From: an uncultured Lachnospiraceae bacterium
Lineage (GTDB): Bacteria > Bacillota > Clostridia > Lachnospirales > Lachnospiraceae
Reading direction: 5' to 3'
DNA: 9,878 bases
NCBI GenBank assembly: GCA_902766845.1
Contig: CACXFD010000139.1
Location: 1-9,878 of the forward strand
This document shows positions 1-5,158 of this stretch, one piece after another; the first letter of the stretch is position 1, and the number at the start of each line of letters is the position of its first letter. Both the position numbers and the translations under genes were made by a program. The notes beneath the pieces are model-generated. The model ran no database searches. It was not told the DNA's origin and saw nothing but the letters and a program-made list of their open reading frames with translations.

Positions 1-915
1 GCCGTCGCTCTCAACGTGAGCTACAGTCAGGTTCTCGCTCTTGTTGCCGACGCCGTACGCCTTGATCCTCACGTCAACGGGGACGGCCGGTTCCAGCGGC
101 GTACCGTCAGGAGCAAAGAAGGAAATGTCTACCGCCTTGACGGTGACCACTTCGCCTTCAACGGCATCGCTGATCTGTCCCAGCACTTCCTCGTCATGGA
201 TCGGCGTAACTTCCATGGTGCTTCCCATCGGGAAGGCGCCGTTCTCATCCGTAACGATGACCTGCAGGCTGTTGGCGAATCCACGATAGACCTGCTTTTC
301 AAAAGCAGGCTGAGGAGCGGGTTCGGTATTCGGTTCTTCCGTTTCGGCCGGTTCCGGAACTGGTGCATCGGGAACCGTCACTTCAGACGGCGCAGGCTCT
401 TCCGCCGGCGTAGTCTCTGCGGGCTCCTGCGCGTCATCCCCGGCCGGCTCTTCGCTCACCGGCACGACCGCCTCACCGGATTCCACCGCATCCGCGGCCG
501 GCTCTCCCGCCTCCGCAGTCTCCGCATTCTCCGGGTCTACAGCCTCGCCGGGTTCCTCCGCCTCTGCGTTCTCCGGATCCACGGTCTCGCCGGGTTCCGC
601 CGCTTCGGCGTTCTCGGTCGGGTCCTCGGCTGCCTCGCCGGGGTCGGCTGCCTCCGCGGGATCAGCCGCTTCCGCGTTCTCCGGGTCCACGGCCTCGCCG
701 GGCTCTTCGACCGTCGCGGGGTCTTCCGCGGGCGCAGGGTCCGTGATCTCAGAGCCGGGCGCCTCGGATTCGGGCGTCACGACGGGCGTTTCCGCCTGCG
801 TCTCCTGCTGCGCGCCCAGCTTGATATCCGCGTCCGCCAGTGTGGCGACCGGATTCGTGAACGCGAGCAGAGCCACAAGCACAAGCGCTGCCACTCTTCT
901 GTACCAGGTCTTCAT
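1..915 (-). CDS. Large secreted cell-surface protein, 5' part only (cut by left edge)
   Basis: The frame stays open from an ATG at 913-915 to the left edge: 305 codons with no stop, so the C-terminal part is missing. AAAGGAG lies 8 bases upstream. Residues 1-27 form a signal peptide: MKTWYRR, a hydrophobic core at about 8-19, and likely cleavage after TLA (25-27). Residues 28-205 are a disordered stretch rich in Glu, Pro and Ala, with near-repeats of EPGEAVDPENAEA (about 72-133). From about 208 a folded domain begins (VYRGFANSLQVIVTDENGAF, TMEVTPI, VKAVDISFF, PLEPAVPVDVRI). This pattern resembles a beta-rich domain I know from N-termini of large repeat-containing or sortase-anchored surface proteins of gut Clostridia. 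It is probably exported and wall-linked, with the acidic stretch as a spacer or stalk. The anchor and adhesive domains would lie outside the window, so the adhesin role is an inference. It has its own promoter region. Confidence 0.88.
   Translation of the reverse strand, partial: MKTWYRRVAALVLVALLAFTNPVATLADADIKLGAQQETQAETPVVTPESEAPGSEITDPAPAEDPATVEEPGEAVDPENAEAADPAEAADPGEAAEDPTENAEAAEPGETVDPENAEAEEPGEAVDPENAETAEAGEPAADAVESGEAVVPVSEEPAGDDAQEPAETTPAEEPAPSEVTVPDAPVPEPAETEEPNTEPAPQPAFEKQVYRGFANSLQVIVTDENGAFPMGSTMEVTPIHDEEVLGQISDAVEGEVVTVKAVDISFFAPDGTPLEPAVPVDVRIKAYGVGNKSENLTVAHVESDG
517..702 (-). repeat. In-frame acidic repeats in the surface protein
   Basis: Residues 72-133 contain four imperfect copies of PGEAVDPENAEA: 72-83, a longer variant at 92-105 (PGEAAEDPTENAEA), 108-119 (PGETVDPENAEA) and 122-133 (PGEAVDPENAET). 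Units start 20, 16 and 14 residues apart. The copies differ at synonymous positions, so the array is diverged rather than freshly duplicated. It is most likely a flexible, negatively charged wall-spanning spacer, and is a candidate for copy-number variation between strains. Confidence 0.8.
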
Positions 916-933
916 GTGTCTTTCTCCTTTTTG

Positions 934-994
934 GCTTAGCTGCCACCGGGCAGCCGGTTTGGATCTGCCGTGCCGGCGACGGGCCGGCCTAAGC
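934..994 (-). promoter_or_regulatory. Structured 5' leader, possible three-way junction RNA
   Basis: An outer 6-bp stem (934-939 with 989-994, GCTTAG/CTAAGC) encloses two hairpins: GCTGCC-4nt-GGCAGC at 939-954 and GCCGGC-5nt-GCCGGC at 972-988. They are joined by about 17 unpaired bases that contain an alternative GGCAG partner for the first hairpin. The element ends only five bases before the AAAGGAG ribosome binding site (923-929), so its folding could affect translation. I compared it by eye with c-di-GMP-I, purine and c-di-AMP riboswitch consensus cores and saw no match. Whether it is a regulator or incidental GC-rich pairing is open. Confidence 0.35.
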
Positions 995-1102
995 GAATAA
1001 GTTTCCCTTACACTGCTCTTTTGACTGCGACTTATTTTTGAAGACGCCAAAACCAGGGCGGAACCCCCTCCCCGATTGGAACGTCGTATTATGAACTACT
1101 TC

Positions 1103-1131
1103 ATTATACCGAAAAATCCGCCGGCCCGCAA
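1103..1131 (-). promoter_or_regulatory. Putative sigma-A-type promoter for the surface-protein gene
   Basis: On the minus strand TTGCGG (1126-1131) is followed after exactly 17 bases by TATAAT (1103-1108). The -10 box is perfect and the -35 box matches TTGACA at its first three bases. Initiation would fall near 1096, giving a leader of about 180 bases. A second TATAAT at 1147-1152 has no recognisable -35 at 16-18 bases and is a weaker alternative. Confidence 0.5.
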
Positions 1132-1289
1132 GTTCTGCAATATGGCATTATATTACTTTTTTGTTAATCTGTGTGCGGTCTTATGCATACAGAGAATGTG
1201 CCGGCCCTTTTGCGTCCGGTCCCGGCACGGCAGGCCCGGTTGCGCGGTCCTTTTGCCGATTCGAATTCCACCGGCCTGCCGGAACCCCC

Positions 1290-1628
1290 TCACGCCTCCG
1301 CCGCGGCCAGCCGGTCCCTCATTTCGATCAGCTCGCGCGAGAGCGCGGGGTAATCCGCCTCTTCTTTTGCGCGCAGCAGCTCGGTGATCTCCGACGCCTT
1401 CCGGTAGAGCGGCGTCAGGGCCAGGTTCCCGAGCACGCCCTTGAGCGCGTGCGCGGCCGAGAACGCCGCGTCCGTATCGCCGGCGTCGGCCGCGTCCCGG
1501 AGCTTTTCAAAGCCCTCGTCCGAAAGCGCCATGCCCACCAGGCGCAGATAAAACGCTTCGTTGTTCATGCACCGGCCCAGACCGTCTTCCACGTCCGCGC
1601 CGAAATCCCGCAGGATCTGAATCGTCAT
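1290..1628 (-). CDS. Stand-alone HPt (histidine phosphotransfer) protein
   Basis: This 112-residue protein is essentially a single HPt four-helix bundle, cytoplasmic and without membrane segments. The phosphoacceptor site is AAHALKGVLGNLAL at residues 58-71, with His60 as the expected phosphorylated residue followed by the family's conserved Lys63 and Gly64. HPt proteins pass phosphate between receiver domains of hybrid kinases and response regulators. No kinase or receiver is present in this window, so its partners must be encoded elsewhere. The ATG start lies only 3 bases after the stop of the diguanylate cyclase gene, and its GAAGGAGA ribosome binding site overlaps that gene's last codons, so the two are co-transcribed and probably translationally coupled. 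This pairing suggests a phosphorelay that feeds into, or is tuned together with, c-di-GMP production (inference). Family assignment is firm; pathway is unknown. Confidence 0.88.
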   Translation of the reverse strand: MTIQILRDFGADVEDGLGRCMNNEAFYLRLVGMALSDEGFEKLRDAADAGDTDAAFSAAHALKGVLGNLALTPLYRKASEITELLRAKEEADYPALSRELIEMRDRLAAAEA

Positions 1629-1631
1629 CTC

Positions 1632-3062
1632 TTACTCTCCTTCTCCGGCCTCCGCGTTGCCTTGCTCCGCAGCCGGTCCGCGATCTGCTTTGTCTGCTCC
1701 GGCCGCCTCTCCGGTCCCTTCCCCATAGAACTCGCAGCCGCTGCGGCCGCTTTCCTTGACTGCGTAAAGCGCCGAGTCCGCGTTGCGGTACAGCTGGTCG
1801 CCGGTCACGTCCCCGCCGCCGAAGGCGCAGCCGATGGACAGCGTCACCGCGGGCAGGCCGTCCTCCGGCCGGCTCAGCTGCTCGGTCATCTGCTCGGTCT
1901 TGCGCAGGATCAGGTCCGTCAGTTCAGGCCCGGCATGCGTCATCAGCACCACAAATTCATCGCCGCCGATGCGGCACACCTTATCCTCCGAACGGAAGCT
2001 CGCCTCCAGGGTCCGCGCCACACGCTGCAGGATCCGGTCCCCGACCTCGTGGCCGTAGGTGTCGTTCACGCCCTTGAAGCGGTCCACGTCCACGATCAGC
2101 AGCGCCTCGCGCCGCATCCGGTGCTCCGCGAGGAACTTTTCATACGCGCCGCGGTTGTACAGGCCGGTCAGCGCATCGTGCGAGGCCTCATAGGCCAGCT
2201 GCTCCTGCCGCTTTTCGCTCTGGTCAAAGACCTCGTTGTAGTTCGATGCCACGAACCGCATCTCGTACGCGCCGCGCTGCGGAATCGGCTCGCCGCGCCG
2301 GACATGGTCCACGCTCTCCATCAGCGGCCGGATGACCAGCCGGTTGTTCGCGAGCACCACGGCCACGGCGGCCAGGAACGTGACCGCGATCAGGAACCCC
2401 TGCATGCGGATCAGCGCCTGCAGCCGGCGCGAGCTGTCGCTCTGGCGCTCCCGCGTCCCGTCGACCAGGCGCTGCGTGGCCTGGGAGACGTTGTCCGTGA
2501 TCTGCTGTTTATAGGTCAGATAGGTATCGTCAAAGACCAGCCGCTGCGCGGTCGCCAGCTGCTCCTCGTCCGCCAGCGGGACTTCCTCCGGCAGCAGTTC
2601 TTCCTTCTGCACCATCTCCGGAAGCTGCGACAGGTCCATGCCGTAGGCCTGCGCGGCCAGCCGCATCGCGTGGACTTCGATCTGCGCGAGCTTGTTCGAG
2701 AGCCGCAGGGCCTCGTTCAGGTGCGTATAGGCCTGCGAATCCTCGGTGATCTCCCGGATCCCGGCCACGGCGTTGTCCCGCCGGCGCGTCTCCTCGACTT
2801 CCCTGCAGAAATCCTCCGCGCTCTGCACGTCTCCGTTCATCACGAACACGCGGACCCGCGCGGTCAGATAGTCCGACGCGGCCTGCAGGTCGGATGTCAG
2901 CTGCTGCGCGCGGATGTAGTTCTCCGTGGTAGCCGTCAGGTCGCGGTACCGGTTCTGCATCAGGAGCATGTTGATCAGGAGCAGCAGTGCCAGCACCGTT
3001 GCCCCGACCGCGATCACTTTATTCAGGACCGAGAGCTTAAGGCCCCCTTCTTTCTCCTGCAT
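1632..3062 (-). CDS. Membrane-bound diguanylate cyclase (GGDEF)
   Basis: This 476-residue protein makes cyclic-di-GMP from two GTP. The order is a short cytoplasmic N-terminus, TM1 (about 13-35), an extracellular helical sensor region (36-221), TM2 (about 222-241), a HAMP-like linker with IRPLMESVDHVRRGEPIP, then a GGDEF domain (about 290-447) and an acidic Gly/Ala/Glu tail (448-476). The signature HDALTGLYNRGAYE is at 295-308, the metal-binding Asp is in LLIVDVDRFK (Asp325), and an intact GGDEF motif is at 366-370. The allosteric I-site RSED (357-360) lies five residues before it, so feedback inhibition by the product is expected. The ATG has GGAGG six bases upstream. The extracellular ligand is unknown; the helical sensor resembles four-helix-bundle sensor regions of chemoreceptors only in general shape. 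It precedes the HPt gene by 3 bases and follows the 181-residue gene after a 128-base repeat-bearing spacer. Confidence 0.93.
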   Translation of the reverse strand: MQEKEGGLKLSVLNKVIAVGATVLALLLLINMLLMQNRYRDLTATTENYIRAQQLTSDLQAASDYLTARVRVFVMNGDVQSAEDFCREVEETRRRDNAVAGIREITEDSQAYTHLNEALRLSNKLAQIEVHAMRLAAQAYGMDLSQLPEMVQKEELLPEEVPLADEEQLATAQRLVFDDTYLTYKQQITDNVSQATQRLVDGTRERQSDSSRRLQALIRMQGFLIAVTFLAAVAVVLANNRLVIRPLMESVDHVRRGEPIPQRGAYEMRFVASNYNEVFDQSEKRQEQLAYEASHDALTGLYNRGAYEKFLAEHRMRREALLIVDVDRFKGVNDTYGHEVGDRILQRVARTLEASFRSEDKVCRIGGDEFVVLMTHAGPELTDLILRKTEQMTEQLSRPEDGLPAVTLSIGCAFGGGDVTGDQLYRNADSALYAVKESGRSGCEFYGEGTGEAAGADKADRGPAAEQGNAEAGEGE

Positions 3063-3118
3063 CGGCTGCCTCCGGCGGACTCATGTCCGCGCCGGCCCGG
3101 TCCGTCCGGGCCCGTTTT

Positions 3119-3184
3119 GCGCCCGCTGCGGCGGGCTGTTCTCCGTTTTCCGCGCCCGCTCCGGCGGGCTGTTTCCGTCTCCGA
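3119..3184. repeat. 33-base tandem GC-rich repeat, two units
   Basis: The 128-base spacer between the 181-residue gene and the diguanylate cyclase gene carries two direct units, 3119-3151 and 3152-3184. Their first 22 bases match at 21 positions (GCGCCCGCTNCGGCGGGCTG then TT). Each unit contains a small hairpin, CCCGC/GCGGG or GCCCGC/GCGGGC, with a 4-base loop. No promoter-like A+T-rich box is seen in this spacer, and the GGAGG site of the next gene lies beyond the array. Confidence 0.7.
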
Positions 3185-3190
3185 GCCCGT

Positions 3191-3736
3191 TTATTCCGCT
3201 GCCTTGCCGGACCCGTTCCCGTCTTTCTCTCCTTCGAACCAGGCCGGCACTTCATCGACCTGCGCGGGCGCTTCCACGCTGTCCACCGCATTCTCCATCA
3301 GTTTGATCATCTCCCAGACGGAACGGAAGGCCACGGTCTTGTCCTCCTCCATCCAGGTGATGCGCCCCTGCCAGGAACTGTTCTGGCGGTGCTGCACGCG
3401 GACGATGAACGTCCCGATCTCTCCGTGTCTGCTCAGCAGGTTTTCATCACTCACGATCTTTTCCCTCTCCGGCTGGCGGCCCCGCAGGGCGGCCGGCATC
3501 ACGTATTGTTTTCCTTTTTCGGGTACAAAATAGCGCTCGTTGGTCCCGCGGTGCGGGAACTGGAGCCAGTCGAACAGCCACTCCATCCGCGCGACCAGCT
3601 GCTGGTAGCCGTCAAACGGCGCGGGATGCTCCGAATAGCTGTGGAAGAACACGCCGGAGGGGTTCCCGTCCGTGTGACGGTCCACACAGACCACCACCCC
3701 GTTGGGCGCTCCGATATACCGCTGCGTCTGCGCCAT
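3191..3736 (-). CDS. Uncharacterised 181-residue soluble protein
   Basis: I cannot assign a function. The protein has no signal peptide or membrane span, so it is probably cytoplasmic. Residues 1-105 include an aromatic-rich stretch (YQQLVARMEWLFDWLQFPHR, 44-63). The C-terminal half holds the most motif-like part: GTFIVRVQHRQNSSWQGRIT at 108-127, then WMEEDKTVAFRSVWEMIKLM at 128-147, a beta-strand pair followed by a helix. From memory, proteins with a similar RQN-x-SWQG...FRS-hEhIKLM block recur in Clostridia near regulatory genes, without a known role. The tail (160-181) is acidic and low in complexity. The ATG overlaps the stop of the BTAD regulator by one base (TGATG) and has AAGGAGG eight bases upstream, so it is translationally coupled to that regulator and is a candidate partner or modulator of it. 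Confidence 0.85.
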   Translation of the reverse strand: MAQTQRYIGAPNGVVVCVDRHTDGNPSGVFFHSYSEHPAPFDGYQQLVARMEWLFDWLQFPHRGTNERYFVPEKGKQYVMPAALRGRQPEREKIVSDENLLSRHGEIGTFIVRVQHRQNSSWQGRITWMEEDKTVAFRSVWEMIKLMENAVDSVEAPAQVDEVPAWFEGEKDGNGSGKAAE

Positions 3737-5016
3737 CAGGGGGTCCTCCTTGCCGCATCCTCCGCGCCGCCTTCAGGCCGCCGCGCGGTCTCGTCCACCG
3801 TGTCGATGTCCGGCGCCCAGAAGACGCTGTTCACGTAATATTTGATGCCGATGCGGCTGCGTCCTTTGGTAAAGCGCTGGTTGATCCTTCGCTGGATCAC
3901 GCCGCAGTTCTCCCAGGTCGTGTTCATCAGCAGGACCAGGAACTGGCCCCGGCCGTAGCGGCACATCGCGTCGCCGCGGCGCACCGCGCCGCGGACCGCG
4001 TCGCCCATGCGCGTGGTGAGCTCGGCGATCTGCGATCCCTCGGTGATCGGGTTGCCCTTGCCGTCCACGACCGTGCACAGCATCAGGTAGACCGACTGGC
4101 CGCCGCGCTCCGACATGCGCTCCACCATGCGGTAGATCCCCTGGAACACCGGATAGCTGCACAGATACCCGCCCGGGTACATCTCATGCCGGCCGGTCAG
4201 CTCCGACTGGATAAAGTCGAGCGCCGCGTGGCGGTACATCATCTCGGAGCCCAGCCGCTCGAACTGCTCGAGCATCTTTTTGGACGGCCGCAGGCCCTGT
4301 TCGCTGAAGTAGTATTCGACGGTCTCGTCGTAAAGTTTGCGCGCTTCCTCGAACCGCCCCAGGGACACCAGGGCCTCCATGGTCACGGTCTCCCAGTCGG
4401 ACAGCGGGTCGATGCGGGCCGCCCACAGCCCAAGCTCCTCCATCTGGAAGAAGTCCTGGCGCCGGCGCAGCAGGTCCACCGCGTCCTCCGCGGCGCGGCA
4501 GAAGATCTCCTTGAGCCGCCGCGCTTCCTGGGCCGCCCAGATCACGGCCGTCTGCGACGGCAGGAACTCGCCCTCGTACCAGTGGCAAGCCTCCAGCAGA
4601 AGGACCAGTTTGCTGTCCTCGTCCTCTTCCTTGTCCGCCTGCGCGACCAGCCGCTCGAACTGCTCGGTATCCTCCACGATCCGGAACCGGTCCGTCCAGT
4701 AGAAGACGCCCTTCTTCTGCTCGATGAAGCTGCCGGCCGGCAGGCCGGCCTTTTCGAGCTTCTTTTTGGAATTATAGATCACGCTCTGCAGGGCATGGTG
4801 GATATCCTCCATGTCCCGCTCCTCAAAGAGGAGCTGTTCCAGCCGGTGGCGCGACACGCCGCGCGCCCGGTCGTGCAGCAGGATCTGCAGCAGCTGCGTG
4901 AACTGTGAATTGCTTGCCTTGGAACCGCCGGCGACCAGCTTTCCCTTGTACGTCACGGCAAATCCGCCGAGCATCTGTACGTACAGGGCGCCGTCGCCCG
5001 TATCCTGGACCCTCAT
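3736..5016 (-). CDS. SARP/BTAD-family transcriptional regulator with degenerate GGDEF domain
   Basis: This 426-residue cytoplasmic protein starts at the ATG at 5014-5016; see the separate ribosome binding site entry. Residues 11-108 form an OmpR/SARP-type winged-helix DNA-binding domain (VQMLGGFAVTYKGK ... HALQSVIYNSKKKLEKAG ... GVFYWTD). Residues about 115-260 are a BTAD domain of helical hairpins (FERLVAQADK, ACHWYEGEFLP, AARIDPLSDWETVTMEALV, GRFEEARKLYDETVEYY). Residues about 305-403 read like a GGDEF fold: DAMCRYGRGQFLVLLMN aligns with the usual D-x-x-CRYGGDEF-hhLL, but the catalytic motif has become GRGQF (355-359), so cyclase activity is very unlikely. The domain may bind a nucleotide or mediate dimerisation. 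It is the first gene of the signalling block, 142 bases after pilT, and overlaps the 181-residue gene. Its targets may include the neighbouring pilus or surface genes, which is an inference from position. Confidence 0.88.
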   Translation of the reverse strand: MRVQDTGDGALYVQMLGGFAVTYKGKLVAGGSKASNSQFTQLLQILLHDRARGVSRHRLEQLLFEERDMEDIHHALQSVIYNSKKKLEKAGLPAGSFIEQKKGVFYWTDRFRIVEDTEQFERLVAQADKEEDEDSKLVLLLEACHWYEGEFLPSQTAVIWAAQEARRLKEIFCRAAEDAVDLLRRRQDFFQMEELGLWAARIDPLSDWETVTMEALVSLGRFEEARKLYDETVEYYFSEQGLRPSKKMLEQFERLGSEMMYRHAALDFIQSELTGRHEMYPGGYLCSYPVFQGIYRMVERMSERGGQSVYLMLCTVVDGKGNPITEGSQIAELTTRMGDAVRGAVRRGDAMCRYGRGQFLVLLMNTTWENCGVIQRRINQRFTKGRSRIGIKYYVNSVFWAPDIDTVDETARRPEGGAEDAARRTP

Positions 5017-5023
5017 GGCGCTG

Positions 5024-5030
5024 CTCCTTT
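5024..5030 (-). promoter_or_regulatory. Ribosome binding site that fixes the BTAD regulator start
   Basis: AAAGGAG lies seven bases before the ATG at 5014-5016. An in-frame GTG at 5071-5073 would add 19 residues, but it has no comparable site and those residues fall in a repeat-rich spacer. The winged-helix homology also begins only after the ATG. Confidence 0.85.
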
Positions 5031-5062
5031 GTGTGTCGGTCTCCTGTGTTTTCAAAATGGTG

Positions 5063-5155
5063 CCGGCCTTCACCGTCTTTTCCGGCTTTCGTAGCCCGGC
5101 CGGCCTTCAACGTCCCCTCCGGCCTTCGCGGCCGGGACGGCTCCTCCGGCCTTTC
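5063..5155. repeat. Short GC-rich direct repeats with about 19-base period
   Basis: The spacer between pilT and the BTAD regulator contains five copies of GAAGGCCGG or close variants on the minus strand (plus-strand positions 5063-5071, 5082-5090, 5100-5108, 5119-5127, 5146-5155). They start 19, 18, 19 and 27 bases apart. The fourth copy is one arm of a perfect hairpin, CCGGCC-5nt-GGCCGG at 5119-5135. No promoter-like box is visible. The array is upstream of a DNA-binding regulator, so an operator role is possible, but an mRNA structure or simple repeat expansion fits equally well. Confidence 0.65.
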
Positions 5156-5158
5156 CGG

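Larger units (their letters stand above)
916..1289. other. 374-base gene-free region before the surface-protein gene
   Basis: The part from 1020 to 1160 is clearly richer in A+T than the flanking genes, as expected of a promoter region. On the minus strand it holds two perfect TATAAT boxes (1147-1152 and 1103-1108), then a leader of roughly 180 bases with several inverted repeats. These include AATAAGT (996-1002) facing ACTTATT (1030-1036) and the nested stems at 934-994. The part next to the HPt gene (1191-1289) is GC-rich, with GGCAGGCC/GGCCTGCC complementarity but no T-tract, so I see no convincing intrinsic terminator for the upstream operon. No coding frame with a ribosome binding site was found here. 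Confidence 0.7.

Noticed and set aside
16..939. Plus-strand open frame of 307 codons antisense to the surface-protein gene
   Set aside because: The translation is Arg/Gly/Leu low-complexity and arises from the complement of the acidic repeats. The minus-strand frame has a signal peptide, a good ribosome binding site and a recognisable domain.
749..946. Minus-strand frame starting at 946, just upstream of the surface-protein start
   Set aside because: It is out of frame with the signal peptide, stops within the repeat region, has no ribosome binding site, and its translation looks like a frame-shifted read of the acidic repeats.
934..994. Structured leader considered as a c-di-GMP-I riboswitch
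   Set aside because: The conserved core around CACGCACAGGGCAAACC and the GNRA tetraloop/receptor are not seen; only the general idea of a three-way junction is shared. It is kept as an unassigned structure.
1191..1289. GC-rich inverted repeats after the HPt gene considered as the operon terminator
   Set aside because: GGCAGGCC/GGCCTGCC and TGCCGG/CCGGCA pairings exist, but the first has a long loop and neither is followed by a T-tract.
3037..3291. Minus-strand frame of 84 codons across the spacer between the 181-aa gene and the cyclase gene
   Set aside because: It overlaps the ends of both genes, has no ribosome binding site, and its Ala/Gly/Arg-rich translation follows the 33-base DNA repeat.
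1161..3533. Very long open frame on the plus strand (790 codons) antisense to the HPt and cyclase genes
   Set aside because: It is a shadow of high G+C codon use. It spans several real genes and an intergenic repeat, has no ribosome binding site, and its translation is Arg/Leu/His-rich with no domain pattern. The opposite strand encodes clear GGDEF and HPt proteins.
5017..5073. Upstream GTG start for the BTAD regulator, adding 19 residues
   Set aside because: There is no ribosome binding site at suitable spacing, while AAAGGAG sits seven bases before the internal ATG; the extra residues do not belong to the winged-helix domain.
5063..5155. Regular short repeats considered as a CRISPR array
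   Set aside because: Repeats are only nine bases, spacers are about 10 bases and themselves GC-rich, and there are no cas genes nearby.
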